From Micromonospora sp. C95 (lineage in GTDB: Bacteria > Actinomycetota > Actinomycetes > Mycobacteriales > Micromonosporaceae): a DNA stretch of 64,000 bases. Below the pieces are notes generated by a model. That model searched no databases and was not told the origin of the DNA. It saw only the letters and a program-made list of their open reading frames with translations. Positions 1 to 8,579 of the stretch are shown piece after piece (the stretch's first letter is position 1; each line of letters starts with the position of its first letter). A program made the position numbers and the translations under genes. Location of the stretch: positions 124,001-188,000 of the forward strand of contig NZ_JAGPXT010000007.1 in the NCBI RefSeq assembly GCF_018070465.1, in the 5' to 3' direction.

Positions 1-528
1 GGCCAGGCCGAGCAGCACGTCGAGTTGGCTCTCCGGCAGGCGTCCCCCCAGGCCTTCGAGTTGCTTGTCGGTGGTGATGACGCGCAGCAGCGGCAGCAGG
101 TCCGCGTCCACGCCGAGCCGGTTGAGGTCAGCCACCGAGACGTGGGCGAACAGCCCGGCGCTCGCCGGTGACGGTTCGGCGCGGGCGAACTCCTCGATGC
201 CGACCTGGTCGCGCATCTCCAGCACCCCGAGGGTCTGGTTGACGGTGAAACGGCGGCTCACCGCGAAGGCGATCGCGTCGTCATGGGGCAGGACGTCGAG
301 CAGTGCGTACCGGTCCTCGCCGAGCGCGAGCACCACTCCCCGGTAGAACTGGTCGATGCGGATGGTGCGGATGTTCGGGTCGCGCGCACCGGTCAGCTTC
401 TCCAGGTGCAGGCCCGCGTGGGTGTGCTCGGCGAACTTGCCGATGGCGGCGTCGACGGCGCGCTGCACCCGGCGTTGCAGCCGGGCGTAGGCGGGCAGGA
501 AGCCTCTGCCGATGGCCAACTCAGCCAT
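1..528 (-). CDS. UvrD-like helicase, N-terminal part only
   Basis: The reading frame runs off the left edge, so only the first 176 codons are visible. It starts at ATG 528 behind a GGGGGA ribosome site. The segment (MAELAIGRGF..., then GLHLEKLTGARDPNIRTIRI and VLPHDDAIAFAVSRR) matches my memory of the N-terminus of actinobacterial superfamily I, UvrD-type helicases. In those proteins a RelE/YoeB toxin-like domain precedes the helicase domains. The Walker A and helicase motifs would lie outside the window, so the assignment rests on the N-terminal family resemblance alone. It diverges from the kinase gene to its right, with about 255 bases between them. Confidence 0.6.
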   Translation of the reverse strand, partial: MAELAIGRGFLPAYARLQRRVQRAVDAAIGKFAEHTHAGLHLEKLTGARDPNIRTIRIDQFYRGVVLALGEDRYALLDVLPHDDAIAFAVSRRFTVNQTLGVLEMRDQVGIEEFARAEPSPASAGLFAHVSVADLNRLGVDADLLPLLRVITTDKQLEGLGGRLPESQLDVLLGLA

Positions 529-581
529 ACATCCCCCGATGACGGGCACCCGGACACGGCCAGGAGCGAGATGAACGAACT

Positions 582-600
582 GTCGTGTGCCGGACACGAC
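582..600. promoter_or_regulatory. Inverted repeat upstream of the helicase gene
   Basis: GTCGTGT and ACACGAC form a perfect 7-base inverted repeat around GCCGG, about 54 bases upstream of the minus-strand helicase start. It could be an operator or part of the 5' leader. The rest of the 529-783 gap shows no gene. Confidence 0.25.
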
Positions 601-771
601 CGGCGGTCTGGTTCACGCAGCATGGACGGCGGCACGAGCGCGCACCGCTCCGCGTCGAGCCCATGATGCACCTTGTGAACCATGCTTGCAAGAGCGTTCT
701 TGTTGGCGATGTTCACCGAATGAGATGCGGCGTGCCGGACGGATGTGCCCGGCCGGATGCGGCCCGGTCGT

Positions 772-777
772 TATGCT
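772..777 (+). promoter_or_regulatory. Candidate -10 box for a leaderless kinase mRNA
   Basis: TATGCT lies six bases before the GTG at 784 and no Shine-Dalgarno sequence is present. This spacing would put the transcript start at or next to the start codon, a leaderless arrangement common in actinobacteria. No convincing -35 was identified. Confidence 0.35.
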
Positions 778-783
778 GAGCCG

Positions 784-2079
784 GTGGTGCCCGGCACGAG
801 CCTCAAGGACCGCTATCGGCTGGCCCGATTCCCGTTGGCCCACCGGGGAATGAGCGAGGTCTGGCCGGCCCACGACGCGCTGCTCGACCGGCCGGTCATC
901 GTGAAGTTCGTCGCCGTCACGGAGCTGGATCTGGTCCGCCGCTTCCGCCGCGAGGCACTGCTCACCGCCCGTCTCGACCACCCCGGCGTGCCGGCTGTCT
1001 ACGACCTCGGCGAACACGCCGGCCACCCCTACGCGGTCCTTCAGAAGATTACCGGCGTCACCCTGTCGGACCTGGTCGCCGAACACGGTCCGCTGCCGAT
1101 CGCCTGGGTCGCCGCCGTCGGAGCCCAGATCGGCAGCGTCCTGCTCGCGGCCCAGCGGCTCGGGCTCGTGCACCGTGACATCAAGCCCAGCAACGCCATG
1201 CTGGAGCCGAGCGGGGCGGTGAAGGTGCTCGACTTCGGCCTGGCCGTGATGCCCGACGACGACCGCTACTCCCGGATCACCCAGAGCGGGCAGGCGCTCG
1301 GCACGATCGGCTACATGGCACCGGAGCAGATCCTCGGCCAGCAGGCCGACCACCGCGCCGACCTGTACGGTCTCGGAGCCACCCTGTTCGATCTGCTCAC
1401 CGGCAGCGCACCCTTCGACGGCCTGACCACCATGACCACCGTGCGACAGCAGATAGCCGCCACTCCGCCCCGACCCGCCACCCTGCGACCCGAGACCCCG
1501 GCCGCGCTCGACGACCTGGTGCACTCGCTGCTGGCGCCCACCCCCGACGACCGGCCGGACAGCGCCGCCGACGTGTACCGCGCGCTGGCCCCGCTGGCGG
1601 CGGATCTACCGCCGATTCCAGGCGTGCTCGACGAGTCCGTCACCGCGGTCCAGGCGTACGCCGCGATCGTCGGGCGCACCCCGCCGCCGCACGGAGCCTC
1701 CGTCACACCGACCGACCAGCCGTCCGATGTGGAACTGGAGCAGGCCGTCCGGCAGGCCGAGCAGATGCAGGCCGCGGGCGAGTTCCGCGCCGCCGCCCGG
1801 CAGTGGCGGCGGCTCGCCGAGCACCGGGCACGGCAGCACGGAGACGACGATCCCCAGGTGTTCGATCTTCGTCTGCGTGCTGCGCGTACCCATCTGGCGC
1901 TCGGCGAGCACGACCGGGCGGTGCGACAGCTCACGACCCTGCTGGCGGGCCGGGAGCGGGTGGACGGGCCGGATCACCCGGCCGTGCGGGAGCTACGCGA
2001 GGAGATCGCCCGGCTCAGCGTGGAACGAGCCGGCCCGCTTCCGCTGCCGCAGCAGTACGCGCCAGACGCGGATCGCTGA
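784..2079 (+). CDS. Serine/threonine protein kinase with TPR-like tail
   Basis: Hanks-type kinase of about 431 residues. The ATP-anchoring lysine is in VIVKFV (about residue 41), the catalytic loop reads LVHRDIKPSN (about 130), the metal-binding motif LDFGLA is near 150, and YMAPEQ marks the activation-segment end. The glycine-rich loop is unusual: where GxGxxG is expected the protein has PLAHRGMSEVW. There is no transmembrane segment. The C-terminal 110 residues (about 320-431) contain helical repeats resembling TPRs (EFRAAARQWRRLAEHRARQ, TLLAGRERVDGPDHPAV), so the protein is probably cytosolic. GTG 784 is chosen because a TATGCT -10 box sits just upstream, whereas an ATG at 745 would add residues unlike the family. 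Its 3' end overlaps the convergent gene to its right by 65 bases. The substrate is unknown. Confidence 0.85.
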   Translation: MVPGTSLKDRYRLARFPLAHRGMSEVWPAHDALLDRPVIVKFVAVTELDLVRRFRREALLTARLDHPGVPAVYDLGEHAGHPYAVLQKITGVTLSDLVAEHGPLPIAWVAAVGAQIGSVLLAAQRLGLVHRDIKPSNAMLEPSGAVKVLDFGLAVMPDDDRYSRITQSGQALGTIGYMAPEQILGQQADHRADLYGLGATLFDLLTGSAPFDGLTTMTTVRQQIAATPPRPATLRPETPAALDDLVHSLLAPTPDDRPDSAADVYRALAPLAADLPPIPGVLDESVTAVQAYAAIVGRTPPPHGASVTPTDQPSDVELEQAVRQAEQMQAAGEFRAAARQWRRLAEHRARQHGDDDPQVFDLRLRAARTHLALGEHDRAVRQLTTLLAGRERVDGPDHPAVRELREEIARLSVERAGPLPLPQQYAPDADR

Positions 2080-2713
2080 ACAGCCGGGGCAGCAGCGCCG
2101 CCTTCTGCTCGGCGAACCGGCGACCCCCGTAACGGAAGATCTGGGCGCAGTTCTGCCCCCGCGTCTCCGTGGTCATCGCCCGTGCCGCCAGCGGCGAGTA
2201 CATGGTGGCGTGCTTCAACCAGGCCGCCTCCTCGCCGTGCCGGTCGAATCCCCGGCCGCTCGCCGCGTGCCCGAACACGTCGTGGACCGCGCGGAACATG
2301 TCGTTCTCCCCGTCGCTGAGGTACGGGTGGGGGTTGCCGCTCGCCGCACTGGCGAACACCTTCAACCGGCGCTGCCGCACGTCGTCGATCATCGACTCGA
2401 CGTCGGGGTACGGGTCCTCGTCGACGATGCGCACCGTCACGCCCAGGCCACCGAACTCCGCCCGCCCGACCAGGAGGTGGTACTGCTCGACGGTTTCCCG
2501 GCAGAACGCCGCGTAGGCGGCGTAGGCCCGCTCGTCACGCTGCGGGGCTGCCAGGTACGCGTCGGCGATGGCCGCGCCGACGACGGGGTCAAGGCGCACT
2601 CGCGCGTACGCCTGGGACGTGGTGCCGGGAGCGTAGCGCCGCGCGCCGCGACAGACGTACGCGACCGGCGGGAAGCACGGGGACGCAACAGGTGACGGCG
2701 TCGGTTCGCGCAA
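2015..2713 (-). CDS. Conserved protein of unknown function with His-rich motif
   Basis: A protein of about 232 residues that I cannot assign a function. It has a compact core with VRIVDEDPYPDVESMIDDVR, FRAVHDVFGHAASGRGFDR and HGEEAAWLKHATMYSPLA followed by TETRGQN. The clustered His, Asp and Glu residues suggest a metal- or substrate-binding site, but this is inference. The start is doubtful. The first usable codon in frame is TTG 2713, because an in-frame stop precedes it. Yet a strong AGGAGG sits upstream of an ATG at 2723 in another frame that reads MNT and is shifted by one base. Removing one C from the CCC run would give MNTLREPTPSP. It is the second gene of a two-gene operon after the small gene at 2761-2931, and its 3' end overlaps the kinase gene. 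Confidence 0.65.
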   Translation of the reverse strand: MREPTPSPVASPCFPPVAYVCRGARRYAPGTTSQAYARVRLDPVVGAAIADAYLAAPQRDERAYAAYAAFCRETVEQYHLLVGRAEFGGLGVTVRIVDEDPYPDVESMIDDVRQRRLKVFASAASGNPHPYLSDGENDMFRAVHDVFGHAASGRGFDRHGEEAAWLKHATMYSPLAARAMTTETRGQNCAQIFRYGGRRFAEQKAALLPRLFSDPRLARTAAAAEAGRLVPR

Positions 2714-2760
2714 GGGTGTTCATGGTCCTCCTCAGGTCGACGGGATTCGGTAGGTGCGGG

Positions 2761-2931
2761 TCAGCGCGGCGTCGAGCCGTCCCGCGCCGGTTGCGGGTAC
2801 GCGCCCTCGCGCGGGTCGGCGCGCTGCTCGCGCCGGAGCAGCTCGCCGAGCATCCGGATCTCGGAGGCGCGACGGGCCTGGCAGAGCTGGGCGATCTTTC
2901 CGACGGTGGTGCTGCGGCCGCGACGCGGCAT
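2761..2931 (-). CDS. Small basic hypothetical protein, 56 residues
   Basis: ATG 2931 has a GGGAGG ribosome site six bases upstream and opens a 56-codon frame starting MPRRGRSTTVGKIAQLCQAR. The protein is basic and predicted largely helical (SEIRMLGELLRREQRA), with no cysteine cluster or membrane segment. It diverges from the methylase gene and is followed after 37 bases by the conserved gene at 2015-2713, so the two are probably co-transcribed. The good ribosome site is the main support for calling it real. No function is recognised. Confidence 0.55.
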   Translation of the reverse strand: MPRRGRSTTVGKIAQLCQARRASEIRMLGELLRREQRADPREGAYPQPARDGSTPR

Positions 2932-3008
2932 GCGGAGCCTCCCGGAGGTCTGTGAACTGATCGAGCGGAACTGTAGCGCCTGTGAACCGTATCCACAATC
3001 TCGATCAT

Positions 3009-3014
3009 TATGCT
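3009..3014 (+). promoter_or_regulatory. Candidate -10 box before the methylase gene
   Basis: TATGCT ends 12 bases before GTG 3027, which has no Shine-Dalgarno sequence. This suggests a nearly leaderless mRNA. Two copies of CTGTGAAC (about 2950 and 2980) lie in the divergent intergenic region and could be regulator sites. Confidence 0.35.
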
Positions 3015-3026
3015 AACGTTCACGCC

Positions 3027-5123
3027 GTGACGACAGAGCCGACGCTGGCCCCGAGCGAGACCACCCTGACCGCCAGCGGCATCGCCCGCCTGGCAAACGT
3101 CGGCCGGGCCGCGGTGAGCAACTGGCGACGGCGCTACGCCGACTTCCCGACGCCCGTCGGCGGCACTCCGACGAGCCCGTCCTTCGACGCCCGCGAGGTG
3201 GAGCACTGGCTACGCCGACACGGCCGGCTGCACCAGGCCGGCACCGACGAGTGGGCCTGGCGGCACATCGAGAGCTACCAGCCGGCGGCGCAGCTCAGCG
3301 ACGCACTCGGCATCGCCGGCGCGCTCCTGCTCGTCCGCGCCGACCAGTCCCCCGCCGCCGGCACCGCCCCGCCCGCACCGAAACAGCTCGTCACCCGGCT
3401 GCGCGCCCTCGATCCCGGTCTGGCCACCATGGTCGGCACCCTGCTGCCGAAACAGTGGACCGCGCAGCTCAGCACCCTGCTCGGCGCAGTCGACCAACTC
3501 GGTGTCGAACAGGGCCCGGAGTCGGCCTTCGAATACCTGCACCACCGCTACGTCTCCTCGGCCCACTCCATGTCCGGCCTGGCCGGGACACCGGACACCG
3601 TCGCCGAGGTGATGCTGGCCCTCGCCGGGCCGGGAGACGTCACCTTCGACTTCACCAGCGGCACCGGGTCGATCCTGCGGATGGCCGCCGACCGGGCGCT
3701 GACCCGAGGTGCGGCCACCCGGTGCTACGCCCAGGAAATCAACCCGCGGTACGCCCTGATCACCATGCTGCGGCTGTGGCTGCTGCACCTGCGCACCCGA
3801 CGCAGCAGGCCCGACGCCGCGCCACCCGTCGTCCACGTCGGCGACAGCCTGCTCGCCGACGCACTGCCCGACCTGCGGGCCGACGTCGTCGTGGCGAACT
3901 TCCCCTTCGGCGTACACGAATGGGGCCACGACAAGCTCGCCTACGACCCCCGCTGGACCTACGGCCTGCCCCCACGCACCGAACCCGAACTCGCCTGGGT
4001 GCAGCACGCCCTCGCCCACCTCGCGCCCGGCGGCACCGCCGTCGTCCTGATGCCCCCCGCCGCCGCGTCACGCCCCGCCGGCCGCCGCGTCCGCGCCGAA
4101 CTGATCCGCCGTGGCGCGCTACGCGCCGTCGTCGCCCTACCCGCCGGACTCATGCCGCCCACCGGCATCGGACTCCACGTCTGGGTGCTCACCCAACCCG
4201 ACCCACACCAGCCACCGCCCGGCGACCTACTCGTGGTCAACACCACCACCGCCCCCGACCAGCCACTCGCCGACACCGTGGCCACCGCGTGGAGCGCCTA
4301 CCGCTCCCCCGCGTACGCGGAACTACCCGGCGTGCACCGCACCGTCTCCGCCATCGACGTCCTCGACGACCAGGTCGACCTCACCCCGCAACGCCACCTC
4401 CCACACACCGGCGACCTCGCCGCCGACCCGGCCCGGGTCATCGCCCGGATCAGCGAGTTCGACAAACTGCTCGACCAGCTACGCCGCGGCCTGCCGGCAG
4501 TACGACAGACACCGGACACACCCCTGCGCGACGCCCCACAGGCCGACGTCGCCGACCTCATCCGCTCCGGCAGCATCTCCGTACACCGCGCCACCGCACG
4601 CAGCCGATCGACCGGCACCACCGCCACCGCCACCGCCGTTGTACTGACCGCCGCCGACATCCTCTCCGGCAGCCCGGCCACCGGCACCACGACCCGCACC
4701 GACGACGAACCAGGACCGGAGGTACGCCCCGGCGACATCCTCGTCCCGGTCATCGGCCGCAGAATCAGCGCCCGGGTGGCCGCCCCGGAGCAGGTCGGTG
4801 CCGAACTCGGCCCCGGCACCCAACTGATCCGCGTCGACACCACCCGCTTCGACCCGTGGTTCATCTCGGGCGTCATCTCCCGCACCGACAACCTAAGAAT
4901 CGCCGGCCGCGCCGCCAGCACCGGCAACGGCGCCGTCCGCATCGACGTCCGTCGACTGTCCATCCCGGTCCTACCGCTGAGCCAGCAGCGGGCGTACGGC
5001 GAAGCCTTCCGCCGCCTCGTCGAGTTCCGCGCCACCCTGGAGCGAGCATCAGCGACCGGTGCCACCCTCGCCCGTGAGATCAGCGACGGCCTCACCTCAG
5101 GCGACCTCGGCATCTCCTCCTGA
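3027..5123 (+). CDS. HTH-domain N6-adenine DNA methylase-like protein
   Basis: About 698 residues. The N-terminus holds a helix-turn-helix (ASGIARLANVGRAAVSNWRRR) typical of actinobacterial solitary methylases. A class I methyltransferase core of the HsdM type follows: motif I is DFTSGTGSILRMAA and motif IV reads VVANFPFG. The expected motif IV is N-P-P-F, so a phenylalanine replaces the first proline of the catalytic loop. After about residue 470 the C-terminus resembles a type I specificity (HsdS-like) region, for example VRPGDILVPVIGRRISARVAA and LSIPVLPLSQQRAYGEAFRRL. It may be a fused modification-plus-recognition protein. No restriction subunit is nearby. GTG 3027 fits the -10 box better than ATG 2982. 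It ends 153 bases before the CRISPR array, and any link to that array is only positional. Confidence 0.8.
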   Translation: MTTEPTLAPSETTLTASGIARLANVGRAAVSNWRRRYADFPTPVGGTPTSPSFDAREVEHWLRRHGRLHQAGTDEWAWRHIESYQPAAQLSDALGIAGALLLVRADQSPAAGTAPPAPKQLVTRLRALDPGLATMVGTLLPKQWTAQLSTLLGAVDQLGVEQGPESAFEYLHHRYVSSAHSMSGLAGTPDTVAEVMLALAGPGDVTFDFTSGTGSILRMAADRALTRGAATRCYAQEINPRYALITMLRLWLLHLRTRRSRPDAAPPVVHVGDSLLADALPDLRADVVVANFPFGVHEWGHDKLAYDPRWTYGLPPRTEPELAWVQHALAHLAPGGTAVVLMPPAAASRPAGRRVRAELIRRGALRAVVALPAGLMPPTGIGLHVWVLTQPDPHQPPPGDLLVVNTTTAPDQPLADTVATAWSAYRSPAYAELPGVHRTVSAIDVLDDQVDLTPQRHLPHTGDLAADPARVIARISEFDKLLDQLRRGLPAVRQTPDTPLRDAPQADVADLIRSGSISVHRATARSRSTGTTATATAVVLTAADILSGSPATGTTTRTDDEPGPEVRPGDILVPVIGRRISARVAAPEQVGAELGPGTQLIRVDTTRFDPWFISGVISRTDNLRIAGRAASTGNGAVRIDVRRLSIPVLPLSQQRAYGEAFRRLVEFRATLERASATGATLAREISDGLTSGDLGISS

Positions 5124-5209
5124 GCAGACCGGCACCCCACCCGCCCGGTACGCTGCACCCAACCGCGCCCCAACGGCCACGCGCCACCCTCCCACGCCGG
5201 CCCGAAAGG

Positions 5210-5276
5210 GACGATCTTGCAAACCAAAGTGAACGAAAACGGCGTACTTGATCTCTAGCCCCGCAGGTCAACAAGC
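5210..5276 (+). promoter_or_regulatory. CRISPR leader
   Basis: The 67 bases before the first repeat are distinctly richer in A and T than the surroundings (for example GCAAACCAAAGTGAACGAAA). They end in CCGCAGGTCAACAAG, which resembles leader ends of actinobacterial type I-E arrays. Perfect repeats at this end and mutated repeats at the other end agree with the leader being here, so the array would be transcribed left to right. Confidence 0.65.
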
Positions 5277-8200
5277 CCGCTCCCCGCGCACGCGGGGGTG
5301 ATCCCAACATCACGACGTGGTTCGCCGGCTGGGACATCCGCTCCCCGCGCACGCGGGGGTGATCCCCTGGACGGTGAGCAGCCGGCCGACGACTTCCCCC
5401 GCTCCCCGCGCACGCGGGGGTGATCCCCCGTCCTCCATCAGCACACCGTTGTCGACGGCCCGCTCCCCGCGCACGCGGGGGTGATCCGGCCGAAGGGCTG
5501 GTACGCGGCCAGCCGGGCGACCGCTCCCCGCGCACGCGGGGGTGATCCCGTGGAACGGGAAGTCCTGCGCGCGGTCGGCCGCCGCTCCCCGCGCACGCGG
5601 GGGTGATCCCGACCGGCCCGACCGGGAGCAGCCGATTCCGGCCCGCTCCCCGCGCACGCGGGGGTGATCCCGTGTTCTTGGCCGTGCTCATGGTGGGGAC
5701 GCTCCGCTCCCCGCGCACGCGGGGGTGATCCGGGAAACCATCCGGCGGCGGTGACCGGGCGTACCCGCTCCCCGCGCACGCGGGGGTGATCCGCCGGATG
5801 GAACACTCAGAAAGTATTCGTCGCCCCGCTCCCCGCGCACGCGGGGGTGATCCCGATGTCGGCGTGTCCTTCGCGGCGCGGATCGGCCGCTCCCCGCGCA
5901 CGCGGGGGTGATCCCGGACGAGGGAGTACATCCATGACGAGGAATCCCCGCTCCCCGCGCACGCGGGGGTGATCCCAACGTCGTGCGGTGCTGGGCGATC
6001 CAGGGACCCCGCTCCCCGCGCACGCGGGGGTGATCCCCCACCAACGACAGCAGCTGGTTCAGCGGGATACCGCTCCCCGCGCACGCGGGGGTGATCCCTC
6101 CACGTCCAACTGAACGTCAACTTCGCCGACCCGCTCCCCGCGCACGCGGGGGTGATCCCGCGGCGCGCTGGGCGTGCGTCACCTGGTCGCACCGCTCCCC
6201 GCGCACGCGGGGGTGATCCCCGTGGACCGGCACCGCGAACGGGCTGATCGTGCCGCTCCCCGCGCACGCGGGGGTGATCCCACAACGGCAGAGGACTAGA
6301 CAACTCTTACGGGCCGCTCCCCGCGCACGCGGGGGTGATCCCTACTAACCTTCACGAAAAGACAGGCATCCCTCCCGCTCCCCGCGCACGCGGGGGTGAT
6401 CCCGGTCACTGTTCCCGGCACCATGGAAACAACCGCCGCTCCCCGCGCACGCGGGGGTGATCCCTTTCTAGTGGCCCCGCCGTGTGCGTGTGGTACCCGC
6501 TCCCCGCGCACGCGGGGGTGATCCCGGTATGTCGGTCACCGGCGGCCCGTCCGACTTCCGCTCCCCGCGCACGCGGGGGTGATCCCGGCCGCGCTTCGAT
6601 GAACTGCCAGAACAGCGACCGCTCCCCGCGCACGCGGGGGTGATCCCGAGGAGGGTGGCCGGTCCCTGACGATTGATCGCCGCTCCCCGCGCACGCGGGG
6701 GTGATCCCTGACGCCACGCCGGTAAAGCGGCGGGCGGCTCCCGCTCCCCGCGCACGCGGGGGTGATCCCTCCGGACCGGAGTACATCCCTCAGAGCCGAC
6801 CCCGCTCCCCGCGCACGCGGGGGTGATCCCGGCGACAAGAAGCAGGTACTGATTCGTCCGTTCCGCTCCCCGCGCACGCGGGGGTGATCCCAAGCAACTC
6901 GTCGTCGACCCGGTCGTCGGGCCCCGCTCCCGCGCACGCGGGGGTGATCCCCTGCTCGAAACCAGTACCGCAAGCGCGTTGGTCCGCTCCCCGCGCACGC
7001 GGGGGTGATCCCCGTGAAGGCATGGTCCTGTTCGCGGACGAACTCCGCTCCCCGCGCACGCGGGGGTGATCCGGCGGCCCCTTCCGTACTTGAGGAGGTG
7101 CTGATCCGCTCCCCGCGCACGCGGGGGTGATCCCCGGAAGGAGTACCAGGCCACGCGGGTCCGTGTCCGCTCCCCGCGCACGCGGGGGTGATCCGGCATC
7201 CGCCCGTTCGTTCAGGATCTGGCCTTTCCGCTCCCCGCGCACGCGGGGGTGATCCCTACCAGGCCGCCGTGGATGCCGTGACCGCATCCCGCTCCCCGCG
7301 CACGCGAGGGTGATCCCATCGGGTTGACCGGGTCCCATTCGTTGAGGTCCCGCTCCCCGCGCACGCGGGGGTGATCCCAACCGGCCAATGCCGTGGTCCC
7401 CCAGGATGTCCCGCTCCCCGCGCACGCGGGGGTGATCCGAACGGGGCGGAGTGGGTGAGGGTCGGGTCGCCCCGCTCCCCGCGCACGCGGGGGTGATCCC
7501 AGGGTCCGGCAGACGGTGAAGCTGTGGTAAGCCCGCTCCCCGCGCACGCGGGGGTGATCCCCCCGCCGGCCCCAACTACTGGCCCGAGGGTGTCCGCTCC
7601 CCGCGCACGCGGGGGTGATCCTGTCCGTGCCGCGAGGCCGGGTCTCCGCCGTCACCGCTCCCCGCGCACGCGGGGGTGATCCACACGCAGCATGAACGCG
7701 AACGATCCGCCGGTCGCCGCTCCCCGCGCACGCGGGGGTGATCCCGTCACCTCCACCGAATTCCGCGCCGTGATCTACCGCTCCCCGCGCACGCGGGGGT
7801 GATCCCGTGGTACGTGTCCGCCGTCAGGGCGTCACGCACCGCTCCCCGCGCACGCGGGGGTGATCCCAGTGGGACCAGGACCAAGCCGCCGCCCTCGCCC
7901 CGCTCCCCGCGCACGCGGGGGTGATCCCAATCGTTATCTGGTCGCGGTAATCGTCGGGTTCCGCTCCCCGCGCACGCGGGGGTGATCCCACGCCGCCCTT
8001 GGTCACAGCGACACCCCGTAGCCGCTCCCCGCGCACGCGGGGGTGATCCCCGTACGCGGTGTCCGGGATGTTGCCGGCCGTACCGCTCCCCGCGCACGCG
8101 GGGGTGATCCCGCCACTCGGGTACTTCACTCGGGTGGCGTTTTCCGCTCCCCGCGCACGCGGGGGTGATCCCTGCGCCGAGCGGCGCACACTGCCCGCAT

Positions 8201-8294
8201 CCGTCCGCTCCCCGCGGACGCGGGGGTGATCCCCCGCTGAGCCAGTGGTACGGGCTGCTCGGTCACCGCTCCCCGCGCACGCGCGGGTGATCCC
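5277..8294 (+). CRISPR. Type I-E-like CRISPR array, 50 repeats and 49 spacers
   Basis: The 29-base repeat begins CCGCTCCCCGCGCACG and ends GGGGGTGATCCC; CCCCGCG and CGCGGGG form the stem and GTGATCCC would be the 5' handle of the crRNA. Repeat starts recur every 61 bases from 5277 to 8266. The exceptions are a 28-base repeat at 6924 that has lost one C, and a 33-base spacer before 7717. Spacers are otherwise 32 bases. The base after GATCC varies (C or G) in several units. Substitutions occur at 7289 (GGGGG to GAGGG), at 8205 (GCGCACG to GCGGACG) and in the last repeat at 8266 (CGGGGG to CGCGGG), which marks the right end as the old, distal end. Size and structure match type I-E. No cas gene occurs in this window. 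Confidence 0.98.
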
Positions 8295-8519
8295 CGGTAG
8301 GCCATCCCCTGCCCTGAGTTCGGCACCTTGAGCGGGCACCAGACCGGTAGCTTCTTTGGGCACCAGGTGGCCCATGAGCTCGGTGGGGAGTGGCTGGTCG
8401 CTGAGCAAGATCGGCACCTTGATTCGGCGCCAACTCGCGTCAACTGGCCATGATCGGCATCATGGTTGGTACCAGCGCCCAGCTCCGCCCGGCACTCTGT
8501 GTAACTTCTTCGCGACTCC
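8295..8519. other. Gene-free trailer region after the CRISPR array
   Basis: No supported gene. It contains two copies of CGGCACCTTGA (about 8320 and 8412) and a hairpin of CCATGAT and ATCATGG around CGGC at 8448-8465. The apparent reading frames running into this stretch from the array are produced by the repeats. Confidence 0.5.
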
Positions 8520-8548
8520 TTGCGTTGGCCTTAGTTGATCGTTAGATT
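8520..8548 (+). promoter_or_regulatory. Candidate promoter for the metalloprotease operon
   Basis: TTGCGT and TAGATT are separated by 17 bases, a sigma-70-like pair. They would place the transcript start about 25 bases before the ATG at 8580. Confidence 0.4.
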
Positions 8549-8579
8549 CGTTGACAACTATCAATCAGCTGGAAGATGG

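Noticed and set aside
3251..5077. A 608-residue plus-strand frame rich in Arg and Pro across the methylase gene
   Set aside because: It is the +1 shadow of the methylase gene in GC-rich DNA, has no family resemblance, and the methylase reading frame carries all conserved motifs.
5092..8417. Long minus-strand frames made of recurrent SPPRARGA, ITPACAGSG and DHPRVRGER units
   Set aside because: These are translations of the CRISPR repeats in three frames on the wrong strand. The 61-base period and non-coding spacers explain them completely.
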